Source of the DNA: Silene conica
Lineage: Eukaryota > Streptophyta > Magnoliopsida > Caryophyllales > Caryophyllaceae
Direction of reading: 5' to 3'
Length of the DNA: 64,000 nucleotides
Assembly: GCA_029255685.2 (NCBI GenBank)
Contig: CM055312.2
Span: 15,090,649-15,154,648, forward strand
Shown: in pieces, positions 1-13,524 of the stretch
Layout: every line of letters starts with the position of its first letter
Numbering within the stretch: the first letter of the stretch is position 1
Made by a program: the position numbers and the translations under genes
The notes under the pieces: generated by a model
The model's database searches: none
Seen by the model: only the letters and a program-made list of their open reading frames with translations
Told to the model about the DNA's origin: nothing

Positions 1-496
1 TTTGTTTTTCTTCCATTCACGGTTCTCATAAGTCCAAGCCCATCACACATCACGAGGTCTCGCATGACTACATCCCGTTCTTTAGCCCGTAAAATAAAAT
101 TAACGAGTACATATAAATTATTATACTAATTAAATTATGTAATTAGTACTAGTAAATATAAATTAAATTAATTACAATAATATATAAAGAATATATAATT
201 TAATATAATTATGAATTAATAAAAATAGAAATTAAGTATAGATGAGAAATAAATATAACATAGAAAATTTATTAAATTAGAAATTTATTATTAAATTAAA
301 GAAATATGAATGAAATTACAATTTATGAAATAATCATCAAATATAAAATGATTATGAAATACGAAATAAGCGTAGAAATACGATTTATAGAATAATAATA
401 GTTTACGTAAAATACTTCATAAACATTCCATTTGAAGTACTTGTATAAAACATGGTTTGACTGCCGTTGACCGAGGCTAAAATACGGGGTATTACA
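1..496 (-). repeat. Element 1 3' LTR, partial
   Basis: This is near-identical to the last 500 bases of the LTR ending at 5967 and ends at the same ATTACA. It is followed at once by the reverse polypurine tract and the short palindrome GAACTTCGTCCCGAAGTTC. The rest of this LTR lies left of the window. Confidence 0.9.
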
Positions 497-3154
497 GTCT
501 TCCCTCCTTAAAATGAACTTCGTCCCGAAGTTCGCCACCCCGTAACGGTAACGAAATATATAAAGAACATGAAACAAAACACAAGTAGCACTTTTATAGG
601 CTTCAAAACGCGAAATGTTACATCCTACCCTCATTAAAAAAACTTTTTCCCAAAGTTCAACGCATAAGCAAATTAAAGGACACTTCACGAATCACAATAT
701 AATGCATAATAGAAGTAAACGGAATTATCAAGTATATTCAAACAATCACGACATACCAATTGTCATATCATAAATCAATAAGATTTTACAATCCTATCCT
801 ACTTAAAAACATGGTTACGTCCCCGTAACCCAATTATAAAATTCCACATTCCATGCTCAAGAAGATCATCGAAACAACAGTCACAAATCATGTGATAAAT
901 TAATTACTCTATACTGAGCAACTAACATCCGGTTTTAAAGCAACAAAACATATTTGTCCATTTCATGCTACGCAGAAAGATCAAGGTAACTACACTTATA
1001 TGCTCTTGGAAATTTTGACAAATTTTTTTTTTTAACACATTTACATCAATGCAGACAATCAGCCAACTCATAGTTCATACTTAACAAATTAAAACATTTC
1101 CTATTAGAAATCATATTATATACGTAAGATCATACTTATGCACACAAGTTTTAGAAAAGACATTAGGCAAATATTAATTAATGTGTTAGCATCTGTATAA
1201 ATAAAACTACTTTATGTATAACTCACCGAAATAAATAAGGTTATATTATCATATAATAAAGTTCATATCCATAGCATATACCAACTGTTCATGCTACTAT
1301 TGTCATGTCAGAATATTACATAGTTACATAATTCATATTTAATTAAACTTTTATATAGAAAACTTGCATAACTTACAATTTCAACAACCAAACATCATTC
1401 TACAACTTTCAAAAATCATAATTAAATAACCGCTTAGCTATTTTGCGAGCTACTATTGTTTTTAGAAAATATAAAGAATTAACTAAGCATAGGAAAAAAA
1501 AATCAATTGCAAAGTTTAAGGAAATTATTTATAATGGTTTTTACAACTCAATTGGTCCGAACAAAAACTTTACAACAATTAAACAGAAATTCGGGCAACT
1601 TGCAAAAACCACCATTAAATAACGACTCATTAGGATTTTACGTGACTTATCATTTTGAAAACTTGAATGAATATTCTAAACAGTGGAGTTGGAATTATGC
1701 ATAAACAATAAATACGTTTTAAAGGGTTTCTTTTGCAAAAACATGGGTCGAAACAGAACTGTGCAGTAACAATCTGACCATTGTCAGCTAAAATATTTAT
1801 TTCTCTCAAAATATAATTCATATTAACATGAAACCAAAAGCATTGCAAAGCTAAATCATAAGGTTATCACACATAAAATTTTCATATTCATATGGAGAAC
1901 ACATTTTAAATGGCAGCCCGGACAAACAAGGTAACATTCTGGACAATTATTATGACTATATTGGAGAAAAAAAAATTCTTCACATTATCACATTTGCACC
2001 CAACCATTCTTCCTCCAAACATGTTGACATATCATTTGAAGCATAAAAATCACCGTGCAACATATTAACATTTATTCATCATCTCAAACTGTAATATGCA
2101 TCTTGAAAGCGGTAATGATTGTGAAAATGAAAGTAGGATCAACCAATAGTTCAGTAGTTATATATGTAGAAATATATGAATCAGTTTCTACCATCTTAAC
2201 AACCACAACTTATTATTAAACTACGTAAATATAAACTAAGAATCACTAAGGTGTCCCGTGTTGATTACCATCCTTATAACTGATCTAAATGTATATAATT
2301 AGACGTAAAAATTGGCATGTAATTCTCAACACATAACTATATAACATTCATGGCTTGGGGCAACACATTCCGCATATCACTAGACATGGATTGCTAAAGC
2401 AACTAGTAAAATAATAACAATCATAAATCTCAAAGTTCGATCACTTTTGCCTAGTAAGTCAAACAGTAAACTCTTGCAAAGAATAAGACATTCAAACAAG
2501 GAGTATATACACACTTAGAATAGCAACAAAACACTTATCAACGGACACGACACCCGTTTCGGTCTACTAGCTTTACACATAAGACTTAACTTGATTTCCG
2601 CATCCTTTAACAATATAGCCTGGTTGGCTCTATCTCTCCTACATCTAACCTCCTAGGTAGCTATAGCTTACGATGCGTCTATCATCAACTCATTACGAAT
2701 ATCATTATATTATATCTCTACCTAAGGGTTCAGGATCATAAAGTCGCATGCATATCATCATATAGTTCATAATTCACAACTCATGCCATCCATACACTAA
2801 ATGTCACTCAACTATTCAAATCATTCATTATGCCAATGTCAACAATATTCTTTTCATTGCACATCATTAACCATGTATCACATCATTACTTACCTCATTC
2901 TGCTCCTGCACGACTGTTAGTACAATATAGGTAGGGTCTGATCTTTTATTTGTTACTACCCACTCTCTACATCACTCAAGGGTTACCAGGTTAGACTGAA
3001 AGGGCCAGTGGCTTGGTTTGAGGGGGCCCCTAACTCATCCCAATCCCGGGGCTCCTAACAGTTACTAGCCTGGGGTTCATTTTATTAGACTCTTCCTACG
3101 TTCATTATTAATCATTTGGTTTAGGCCTGAGGATCGTTCACTCTGATACCACTT
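497..3154 (-). mobile_element. Non-coding internal domain of element 1
   Basis: No open reading frame of note. Several blocks match the internal domain of element 2 at 36942-41182. Examples are 600-740 with 37370-37500, 1390-1500 with 39680-39800 and 1740-1790 with 40000-40050. The region just before the primer site (about 2990-3154) resembles the leader of element 4 at 46866-47050, read on the opposite strand. The domain is conserved without coding, as expected of a LARD-type element that keeps only packaging and reverse-transcription signals. Confidence 0.7.
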
Positions 3155-5967
3155 TGTAACACCCCCATTTATTTAAGAGCCTTCAGAAAGACATTCTCAA
3201 ATAAATAGAACTGTTACATCTCGGAATGCCCGAGGTAGTGAATAACAAAGTAAAACAAACCAAAGTACTTTATATAAAACTGATTAAATTTAAATTTTTG
3301 ATATTACAAGTACTACGCATAGAATAGAAGTACAAATGATAACATCTAAGTATGTGATCTAATTCTAAGTAGGTCCAAGCCATGTCTCTCTCCATGCCCA
3401 AGTTCCTAGTCCATCTGTCTCTGACCTGTAGAATCTACTCCCCATTCCGGATCATCGTAGGTGTACACGAATACACTGTCAACCTCGCGGTTGAGTAAGA
3501 TAACACAAAAATCATAATGCAACAAATGTAATATGCAAATGCTATGCCAATGCTGAGCTCAATCACAACCCAAAACACCAACCCATACCGAACCTCCCGG
3601 TAGAGTATCATCGACCGTCGTCGAATACCAGCAAAAGGCTGAAGACACCAGGCCTGGCCTGCAGACCACCCTGGGCTTTATATCAGAACAATCCCCTTAT
3701 CAATAATGCAAATGCTATGCTCGTGAATGCAATATTAAACAATCAATACTTAAATATCATCCTCATATGAACATGCTTGCATTCACAACACGTAATACAA
3801 CCATTCATGTATATAACTTTCACAGAACACGGTGCCAGTGTATCCTAACTGGATAGCAATATAATCCCATAGCAAGTAAATAGAGTTATGCCACTTCAAT
3901 ATCGTCACCTAACAATATAATATACATAATTACTAACTAATATAACTACGCAAATAAATATAATATATCAATCATTCCAATTAATATATTAAGCTTAACG
4001 AGATTATATCAAGTACGACTAGTAAATTAACTTAATTAGTCGATCAATTTAATTAGGTGATTAATTAAAATTACCGTCACAAACTATATAAACAAATTAA
4101 CTATTCTAATTAAACCAATAACAATATCAAAACATAGACTACTCAAATATTAACAATAACCATCATATAATTATTATCAAACTACTAATAAACTTTTAAT
4201 AATTGTAATACTAATACTAACAACAATAACAAAAATAATAGTACTAATACCATTAATAATAATAATAACAATACCAACAATAATGATCCTAATGATAATA
4301 ATATACTAACATGAATAATATAATAATAATAATAATAATAATATTAACATGTGGATAAAACAACAACAAATCAACACTAATAATACTAATATAATAATAC
4401 TAATAATAATAACACTCATAAACCACAACAAACCCGCATAGACACCAGCATAAAAACGCATATAACAATCCGTTGCAGACCTTTTCCCGACACCGCCACA
4501 ATCAGCCCGGCCCCGAAAACTGCCACCACTGGACCAAACCTCAACTACGTACTACCAACTACAAATGTCACCCATTAGTCACCACTAGAGGCCACCATAG
4601 TCACCACCACTACACCTCTAAACTACCTGCACAAACACGCGACATTCGGTTTTCCAGCAACTTTCATGTACACCCCATCCTTCTCTCGTCTATTTCTCCC
4701 ACCACCATGCGCCACACCGCCCCTGGACACCACCATTGTCACCACTGACTCATGGTGGTTCCAGGGGTGGTCCACTTGAGCCCTCGTCGTCTTCTGACAC
4801 CCGACAATAAACCGCCACAATAACCCGACACAAACAGCCTGCTCTTCCTCTGTTTTCTGCCTCCTACCCGCGCTACTGTTCTCCACCACCACAATCACTA
4901 ACCACCACTCACGGCTACCACATATGCACCAAAGTGTTAACTTACACCCTAGCAACCTTCCACCCACAACCCAGGTGTAGACCATATCCCAAACAGACCC
5001 AAAACCTGACACCAAACAGACCAAAAACCGCATCCCCTATTTCTGGTCACCCTCTTAACAAGTTGTAAATGGCGGTGTTCCGGCCACCATACACCACCTC
5101 ACAGCAACCCAAAATAACCTATACATATCCTACCCGTTGACTACCCAAAGACTCATACCAAAATTGGACCAACAACAGTTTGAATTAATATGAAAACAAC
5201 GAACACCGAGTATTAAAACGAACGAAACAGAGTATGAACTTACAAGCGTGCAACAATGAAAACGATGAGTGTTATGGATGTTCTAACCCAATTCTCTTTC
5301 CCTTCTGTTCTCCTCTAGACCCACGGCAGGCACAAAAATAGGGTTTTAGGTGTAGTTTTGATGTAGGGATGCAGATGAGATTATGGAGGCAGGCGAAAGT
5401 TTGGGTTTGATAGGGTTTGTTTGTGTTGATGGTGAAGCCTATGTCGATGGTTACTAGCTAGGGTTTTGTTTTTGTTTTTCTTCCATTCACGGTTCTCATA
5501 AGTCCAAGCCCATCACACATCTCGAGGTCTCGCATGACTACATCCCGTTCTTTAGCCCGTAAAATAAAATTAACGAGTAATATAAATTATTATACTAATT
5601 AAATTATGTAATTAGTACTAGTTAAATATAAATTAAATTAATTATAATAATATATAAAGAATATAGAATTTAAATATATTACAACTTAATAAAAATAGAA
5701 ATTAAGTATAGATGAGAAATAAATATAAAATAGAAAATTTATTAAATTAGAATTGTATTATTAAAATTAAAGAAATACGAATGAAATTACACTTTATGAA
5801 ATAATCATCAAATATAAAATGATTATGAAATACGAAATAATCGTAGAAATACGATTTATAAAATAATAATAGTTTACGTAAAATACTTCATAAACATTCC
5901 ATTTGAAGTACTTGTATAAAACATGGTTTGACTGCCGTTGACCGAGGCTAAAATACGGGGTATTACA
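3155..5967 (-). repeat. Element 1 5' LTR (2813 bp)
   Basis: Bounded by TGTAACACCCCC at 3155 and GGGGTATTACA ending at 5967. A 3 bp spacer separates it from the primer-binding site. It contains an AAT/ATA-rich low-complexity stretch (about 4190-4440) and a GC-richer part (4470-5440) with ORFs that are low-complexity His/Thr/Pro frames rather than genes. Confidence 0.9.
4190..4440. repeat. AAT-rich simple-sequence region
   Basis: Imperfect runs of AAT/ATA trinucleotides inside the element 1 LTR, the purest at about 4317-4342. No other feature seen. Confidence 0.8.
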
Positions 5968-7009
5968 TATAGTATTGAGGGAAATAGGGGAATTATTTGT
6001 TTAGCCAATTTATAGTATTCCCTTGTGGATATAGTTCTTTTTTTCCAATGATCCATCCCTACAAAAAAATCCATTGAGCGATTAGTAACAAACAAAACGG
6101 TGGAATTTGATTTATTTAATATTAACCTTGTGATTATATTAATTTAAATTTTTCCTTAAAAATGAAAGAAATAAGATATTGAATAATAAAAATGTAAGTA
6201 TATTTACTTTTGAATAGCACGACTCCTCAAATCTTGATAACCTCTAAATAACAACAAAACAACATATATGTAAAATTCAAAAATGTGATAGTATTTCATA
6301 ATCAATATAACTTAAAAATAAGTAAATAAACTGTTAATTTAACACCTTGCTTAATACACTTACCTTACCGTAATACACTTACAATGATAAGAATTATTAT
6401 TTACTCATACAATTCGCTCGGTGATGGGGTAAACAAAATATTGGCTTGAAGTTTGTTCACAAATGTTGTCTTCCATCAAATATTTGTAGCAATTGTTGAT
6501 GCATTTTATGACTTTTGGATGACTTATTTTCTTGTTATTATTATCAAATTTAATGTATACATAAATATGTAGCAATATTTTAGGACTTTTAATCATCCTT
6601 TTTCATTATTAGCAAATTTAGTATAGAGATAAATATAAAGTAGGGAGTTATGAAATGTAAAATGTTTGCTTTAGTTATTTTTTCTTTTTATATATATTTT
6701 TTTCTTTACAAAATCTACTTTGCATGAGAGTTTAATCATTCATTGCCTTACCTTTTATTTATATATTATATTTACAGATTTATGTATATATGTATTCAAT
6801 TAAATTAAATTATTTCCAATTTAACGAAATAATTAAGCAAGTATATAACAATAAGACTTAAGAGATTTTTTTTTTGCATATAAACAATTTAAAATTAAAT
6901 TGATTTAAATATTTTCTTATCGTTAAACCTATTCTAATTTTAAGATATTGAAGGACCAATGTTTTAATGTCAAGTATGTTATTATCTTCCCTTTATATTT
7001 ACAAACTAA
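5968..7009. other. AT-rich intergenic stretch, no gene recognised
   Basis: Flank between the element 1 LTR end and the first Helitron. Short ORFs at 5874-6095 and 6405-6596 show no family motif and no codon bias, and one starts inside the LTR. Nothing supportable is present. Confidence 0.5.
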
Positions 7010-9475
7010 TCTATAAAACCTTATTAAAAGGCTAAGCTAAAACGCCAAGTAAAAGCCACATCAGCAACAATAAAAGCCACGTAGGATTATCAAAAAGCCA
7101 CCTCACCCAACAAAATCCACGTCCACAATCCTACATGTCAACCTCTATACAATCTTATTAAAATGTTAACTTAAATAATGTGACATGGCATGTTTTAATT
7201 TTACATGGATAATCAATTTATCATATTACATTAATTTAATTCATTTATCTGTAAATATATAAATAAAATAAAAAAAAGCAAGCAAGTCAAAAGTATGTCA
7301 TTCCAATATTAAAATATTATCAAGTCACATCATTATCTGAAAAAATTTATTAAAAAGCTACATAAAAAATGATTAAATGTTATATATATTTCGACGAAAT
7401 AACACTTACCACGTCACAAAACCACGTCATTCCCTATACATAATTGTCCAACTATTCAATCATATTACCAATATACACATACGTGACATATCTATATATA
7501 ATTAAAATGATACTTGGGGTAAACTAAAATGATTTTGATATCAGAAAATAATTTTCATCTTCTAGAATAATTACTCTTGTCAATTTTGAAATAATTCTAT
7601 AATAATAATAGGATACTTGGGCAAACCAAAAGCCCTATATTGATTTTGATGTCACAAATAATTTTCATCTTTAAACATAATTATTCTTCTCATAATTATG
7701 CAATAATTAACCATCACCCGTTCAACTCCCATATTAACTTTGCAATAATTTTTATCATAATTAAGATTATAAAAACAACTCATAATAAGCTATAACCCTT
7801 TGAATGCCAAAATCATTATCCTTTCCTAATTAATATTAATGTCACTAAATTTTAATATATATATTATTCAACTTCTAAATCTAAATTAACATTATTTAAC
7901 CTCTTCTATTTAAGATTGTGCTTTTACTTCTTATAAAATAGTTATGTGAGGGGTGAAAATTTGTGTAATTTATTTGATTTCCTTAGCTTGAATTTTGTAA
8001 GATAAATTACTAATTCGTGGTGTTTTTTGTTTCTCTTATGTTGTGTAGGCGTTGTGAAGACGTTTTCATAAAATCATTGGCTTAGCTAACTAATAATGTC
8101 ATGCGCAGGTAAATTTAGTTTTTAGACAATAAGTAAATTAAATCTTCGATTTCTCTATGAAAGTTTTTTTTTATTTCTATATAATTAAATTCTAAATTTA
8201 TGAAAGTTAATTTTGAAGGGTGATATTTTAGTACAAATATGCATTTTGATAGCAAATTTGATTTGATCTTCTTTGAAAAACTAACCTCTTTATTACTATT
8301 TTTTAAAAGAAAGTGACAATTGCTAGCCATCTTCGTTTTTATTTTTTATTTTTAAATTATATGGGGTTATAAATTATCATATATAGTCGAGTGTCGTAGA
8401 TATAAAAATCTAGATATATACATTATACATTTATACTAATAAAAAATGGACCCGGTTTTTGCCAAAGCTCATATTATTAGTATATTACACCTTTTTTCAT
8501 TTATCATTATTATCTTACTAAAATATTTTCTAGATGTTAGATCATCAAAATGAAACAATAGTTAATTTTGAAAATTAGACCGATCAATACACCTATAAAA
8601 TGGACCATGTCTTATTTTTTATGCCTAATCTCTTATTACACCCCCTTTTTTCATCCGCCATTATTATCTTATTACAAAATATTGTCATATATGTTATTTA
8701 GACGATCCATCATTCTAAGAAAACGAGAGTTAAGCATAAAAAATAAACCTATCATCATAACTCACACCAATGATGGATTTATGGGTGAATGCAAAAAATT
8801 GTAAGTTATGACCATTTTATTATTGTCATGTAATTACATGCAATTTGTTACAAAATGAGATATAATTTCACTAAAGTAGAGAATGATGGAATAAAAATTA
8901 AACAACTTTGATGAGAACATAATTGTACACTTTATAAGTTATGCGTTTGTACTTTTTATATATGGAAAAAAATCGTTTTTCTAGCATTTGAATAGTAATG
9001 GTTTACTTTGTTAAATACAAAAGTGGTGCAGTGAATTGTTCTTTATTATGTAAGCACAAAAAATGATATCTGGTACAAATACAAATATCGGTTATATGAA
9101 TTATGACTAAAGATGTTGGTATCATTGTTTTCTTATATGGATTTTAATAGAAGACGTTCAAATTTAAGTATGTTAACACTCGATAATGTTGTTATGAGTG
9201 CAGTGATAATATAATTGAAAATTCATATTATAATATTTTGTATCCTAAGATCTATTGAGCCTAGGCCCCGACCTTGGCTTTATACGACAATCTTCTTATC
9301 TTTTTGTCCACTCAAACAAAAAATTAATATCTATATTAATGCATTGATGGCAAGCTATTAATTGACAAGTAGAAAACAATCAAATTATTTAATTTAAAAG
9401 AAAAATTAATTAGAAAAAAGCCAAAGTAAGGACATCCAAAAAATAACCCGTGATTTTCACGGGTAGAAAAACTAG
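7010..9475 (+). mobile_element. Non-autonomous Helitron H1
   Basis: The 5' end is TCTATAAAACCTTATT at 7010, directly after A (7009). The 3' end has the hairpin CCCGTGATTTTCACGGG (about 9447-9463) followed by a short tail and CTAG (9472-9475), then T. Insertion between A and T with 5' TC, a 3' hairpin and CTAG is the Helitron signature. No Rep or helicase coding is visible. A second 5'-end-like sequence lies at 7144 (TCTATACAATCTTATT), so two related copies may be fused. An imperfect duplication of roughly 100 bp is present at about 8440-8560 and 8620-8720. Confidence 0.75.
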
Positions 9476-9740
9476 TTATTACTTTATAAACGATGTAAAA
9501 TTTGAATGGTGTGTATTTATTTATTGCTTAAAATATCATAACAATAAACGTTGAAATTTAAAATTTATTATGTAATTTGATTTTTAATTGTTGGTTAATT
9601 TATCTAGAAATTAAAAGGTAAAAGTTTAATCTTTGCTATGCCATTTGTATTTAATGTTTTAGGTTTTTTTTTTATTTTTTTCATTTTAAATAAGAAATAA
9701 TATATTGATAATTTAAATTTATTAGGATTTTGATTGTTAA

Positions 9741-10378
9741 CTAGTTTTGGAGCCCGTGAAAATCACGGGATCATTAATAATATACTGTGTTTAACTGTTT
9801 AATTTGTGAATAACTTATAGGGAGTAATCCCTTTCACTCAATTATTTGTTTAAAACGAACACGACTACGGAGCGTTATTTTAAAACAAATATTTAATACA
9901 ATCCAATTTTTGATTTAGGAGTATAGGCAAACCAAAATGTGAATAACTTGGTTGTTTAGAAGCGACCATCTAAAAATTGCATTGAAAATTATTTTCTACT
10001 CTATTAAAGAAGTCACCCTTTCATATAAGAACAAATTGCATTGAAATTTAATTTCTACTCCATATGCAATTAAAAACCTTCTAACTCCGAAATATATATG
10101 AAAAATTATATTACTAATTCTCTCAAAATTTTATGAATGAAAGGAAAATAAAAAATATGGTACATAAATAAAGAGTATATATAAATAATGATGAAAGGAA
10201 AGTTAAAAGGTCATTTCATTAATAAAGGAAATAATGATTAAATAAATAAGATCAATTATGAGAGGAGATCAATTACAATTTTTTTGTTTATACCTTTTAT
10301 TTAATTTAATTTTTTAACTTATATTTTTTAATTTTCTTTAAAAACTTGGTATACATTTGATGCTTGTAAATTCATTAG

Positions 10379-10409
<31 letters not shown>

Positions 10410-10802
10410 AATGATGTTATGCTATTTAAAAACTTGGTATTCATTTAATGTTGGTAAATTCATTAGTGTTTTTTTTCTTTTTTCTTTTTTTTAAATAATA
10501 ATGATGATCTGGTTTGCTAAAATTCCTCAAAAGTGAAATGGTGAAGTGTGGTGCTTTGTCTTGCCTTTTTATATTATATATAGATAGATTGTTTTTTAAT
10601 TTATCTATAAATTAAAAAGGCCAAAGTTTAATGTTTGTTATACTATTACATTTAATGTTTTAGAACTTTTTTCTTTTTTGTATAAATAAGAAATGATGAT
10701 GTGGCTACATGTCATGTGTAAATAGTGATGTGGCATTTTGTTAATGCTAGGTTGCATTGTCTATGTGGCATTTATGTTACCTTTTTAATAATATTGTATA
10801 GA
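9741..10802 (-). mobile_element. Non-autonomous Helitron H2, minus strand, with two candidate 5' ends
   Basis: The plus strand at 9741 reads CTAGTTTTGGAGCCCGTGAA, the reverse of a Helitron 3' end with hairpin CCCGTGA/TCACGGG and terminal CTAG, next to A (9740). Two reverse 5' ends occur: one at 10588 (reads TCTATCTATATATAATAT on the minus strand) and one at 10802 (TCTATACAATATTATT), each preceded by A. The segment 10584-10690 resembles 9570-9670, suggesting tandem or nested related copies. No coding sequence seen. Confidence 0.7.
10379..10405. repeat. Poly(T) tract, 27 bases
   Basis: Uninterrupted T run inside Helitron H2. A shorter T-rich tract at about 10469-10492 follows a similar flank, consistent with a small local duplication. 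Confidence 0.9.
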
Positions 10803-11392
10803 TATTTAATAATCTCATAATAAATTATATGAAACCGTCTCTAAAGACACTTACCCAATGCTTCTATAATATAATTTGTTAGTTGTTAAAATATTGAATT
10901 TACACGTATAGGAAAAGTAAAGATGCTACAATAACATGATAATCGAAGATCGGCAACAATACATTGTTATTTTCATTGTAGAAAATAATTAATCAAGAAA
11001 ATAGTATGACAATTGTTTTTTTTTTATGAAGTAGAATAGATAGAACATTTTGAAAACTTCAACATATTAATTGACCTTTTTAATGAATATTATTCTTGCA
11101 GGTAAAAAACGTAAAAGAAATGATTTTGAGACTAATGATGATCTAAATTGTATAATTGAATAATATTGTCTAATCAAGTAAACAAAGTGATGCTTGCAAA
11201 ATTTAAATTCATGCTAAACAATTGTATATACTATATAGGAAATAAAAATTATTTTAAAAAATCTGCAAAATCATGGTGGTATAAATCTTATGCTAACAAA
11301 ATCTATATAAAAGTATAAAAGAACAACCGCTATACATTAAGTTGGACGTGTCGATTTCACGTTAAAAATTTCTCCGCCCAAGTTCCCGTTAA
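10803..11392. other. AT-rich stretch, no gene recognised
   Basis: Between Helitron H2 and the tandem repeat at 11393. No ORF, RNA gene or repeat boundary that can be supported. Confidence 0.5.
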
Positions 11393-11823
11393 GTGATTAA
11401 AATTTGGAAAATCTTGGAAAAAATATTCTCACAACACTAATTAAACATATCCTTAATAATGAGATCCAATCGAATTGCCAAATTAACGAAAAGAACATAC
11501 AATATATTTAATTCCCGTAAAATATATTGTATAATGTGATTAAATTTTGGAAAATCTTGGAAAAAATATTCTCACATCACTGATTAAGCATATCCCCTTA
11601 ATAATGAGATCCAATCGAATTGCCAAATTAACGGAAAGAACATACAATATATTTAATTACCGTGAAATATATTGTAGAATGTGATTAAATTTTGGAAAAT
11701 CTTGGAAAAAATATTCTCACATCACTGATTAAGCATATCTTTATTAATGAGATCCAATCAAATTGCCAAATTAACTGAAAGAACATACAATATAATTAAT
11801 TGCCATGATATATATTGTAGAAT
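11393..11823. repeat. Tandem repeat, three 143-145 bp units
   Basis: Units begin with GTGATTAAA at 11393, 11536 and 11681, giving lengths of 143, 145 and about 143 bp. Each contains TTGGAAAATCTTGG, TGAGATCCAATC and AACATACAATATA in the same order. A degenerate fourth part (11824-11900) keeps AATTGCCAAATT and AAAATATTCTCACAT. The differences are scattered substitutions and small indels. This could be a seed of satellite DNA or the inside of a mobile element. No coding frame runs through it. Confidence 0.9.
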
Positions 11824-11900
11824 TCCATGAATTGCCAAATTGAACAATAGTTCAAATTTTAACTAAATAATAGTTGGAAAAAATATTCTCACATACAATT

Positions 11901-12219
11901 AATTATTCGTGCAATATTATTCAAAGATTCAATTGATTCAATGAGATCGAAACTACCATTTTAAGCGTAACTATAACATATATTTCCAATTCTATAATAG
12001 TGTTATTATGTCACGGCATAATACCACTTATGTGTATTTTCAATTCTATAATAGCCATATTATGTCACGGTTAAATATAAAACTAAGAACTATTTTTAAT
12101 AATTAACTATGGGGTCATTACACAACTGGTATGTTACTGGCCCGTCTTAAGAAAGACTTATTGTTTAATCAAATAGAGACTAATATAAGAGATATTAAAT
12201 TATACAATCTATATATCTA
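11901..12219. other. AT-rich stretch, no gene recognised
   Basis: Contains a short duplicated phrase around TTATGTCACGG (about 12006 and 12060) and nothing else supportable. Confidence 0.5.
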
Positions 12220-13021
12220 TCTATATATAATTATAATAAAGAAACCATTAGACACATGACAGTCATTTGTTAAATATTTTCCCGCTCAGTAATTATTTCG
12301 TTATTTACGATAAAAAATCATTACTTAGTTTCTTATTAATATTGATTGTAATTATTATATTACAGTATTATTATTCTCTCTATTGGTTCTGTCGGGTCAA
12401 TTCGGGTCATGTCAGTTTTGTTCATCATTTTTTTTCGAGATATTTAGGGTCGGATCAGATTGGATCATTACGGGTCGGGACCGGTCGGGCCGGGTCAACG
12501 ATTAAGAAAGAAATCTCATTTCAAGTCATTTTGTTCATTAGAGTTTTTGTTTTTCCAAGTTATTTTCGAGTTGGGTGGTTTCAGATTATGTCACTTCGGG
12601 TTGGATCAATTGCGAGTCAAATTAGTTAGGAAATTTTTTGGGCCGAGTCAGATGAATTTGGATTTTGGGTCATATTTGGGTGATGTAGTTTGGGTCAATT
12701 TGGGTCTCAGGTCTGCCTATTTTCGGATATGTAACAATTATTTTTCTCAAACTGAAGTATGACAAAAATAATCGATAGTAAGGGAAAAACCGTAATAGTC
12801 AGGCAACGGAAAATTGGAACTTATAAATAAAGATAAAAAGCTAGACCAAATATTACTCTAAGTCTCAAAAAACAAAAGATGAATTGTCGCCCTGACTAAT
12901 TATAACATATTGATAACAATGTTATTCAGGTTTTTAATACGTTTTAAACATTTTATCTATATAAAACTAAGAACTATTTAACTATGCATTTCCGTGCAAA
13001 ATTGCACGAGTTTTAAGCTAG
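12220..13021 (+). mobile_element. Non-autonomous Helitron H3
   Basis: The candidate 5' end is TCTATATATAATTATAAT at 12220, after A. The 3' end has the hairpin CGTGCAAAATTGCACG (about 12992-13007) and CTAG (13018-13021) followed by T. The inside has a GGGTC-rich degenerate stretch (about 12390-12710). The overlapping ORFs at 12267-12629 and 12460-12762 read through it and show no known domain. Confidence 0.65.
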
Positions 13022-13485
13022 TAAATATAATGAAAGTGAATCTATTTCCAAGGGATCATAAAAACTATGTTTAATGTGATAGTGGGGTTTTGAGGGAAAA
13101 AAAACATGTTGTGGTTGTTGTTTTATTATTTTATATAGATGTTAAGCTTTTTCAAGTTAAATGTCAAACGTTTAATGTCGAGTGATTTTAAAAATAAACC
13201 ACGTGTTGCTATGTCATATTACCGCTCTTTTTACTTTAAAACAATAATTCAAATTCTATTACTACTTCCCACTCAATGGCTGACATTAAAAAGTAACAAG
13301 TTTTTAAATAACGCATAATTTTATATAGACCATTTTCGCTGTTTTTTCCTTTATCTTTTTTTTCAACTTTTTCGTAATAGAAGTTCTTATATATTTTATT
13401 CCCTGTAATATACATCAAATAGGTTATTAGATTATCTAACAAATTTAATTGATCATTTTCTTTAAAAGTCGAAAATAAACAACGT
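13022..13485. other. AT-rich stretch, probably interior of a Helitron
   Basis: This leads to another Helitron 3' end at 13512. No gene is recognised; the ORF 13236-13442 has no family motif. Confidence 0.4.
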
Positions 13486-13512
13486 CGTGATTTTTCACGG
13501 GTATTACACTAG
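13486..13512 (+). mobile_element. Helitron H4 3' terminus
   Basis: Hairpin CGTGA/TCACG (13486-13490 with 13495-13499) followed by CTAG (13509-13512) and T. The matching 5' end was not identified. H3 may be nested inside this element. Confidence 0.6.
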
Positions 13513-13524
13513 TAATAATAATAA

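Larger units (their letters stand above)
1..5967 (-). mobile_element. Element 1: non-autonomous Ty3/gypsy-type LTR retrotransposon (LARD-like), truncated by window edge
   Basis: Two copies of the same terminal sequence lie at 1-496 and about 5467-5967. The full right LTR begins TGTAACACCCCC at 3155 and ends TATTACA at 5967. A reverse-complement primer-binding site (ACTCTGATACCA, 3140-3151) and a reverse polypurine tract (TCTTCCCTCCTT after 497) fix the orientation as minus. The 2.66 kb internal region 497-3154 has no gag or pol reading frame; the ORFs present are short and unrelated to retroelement proteins. The leader next to the primer site resembles that of the coding element at 44618-54674. 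Inference: a non-coding derivative moved by gypsy proteins supplied in trans. The left LTR is cut by the window, so its target duplication cannot be checked. Confidence 0.85.

Noticed and set aside
4473..5033. Opposing ORFs in the GC-richer part of the element 1 LTR
   Set aside because: Low-complexity His/Thr/Pro or Gly/Val frames with no domain, inside an LTR.
12390..12710. GGGTC-rich stretch as telomere-like repeat
   Set aside because: The unit is irregular and does not match TTTAGGG; it lies inside a Helitron.
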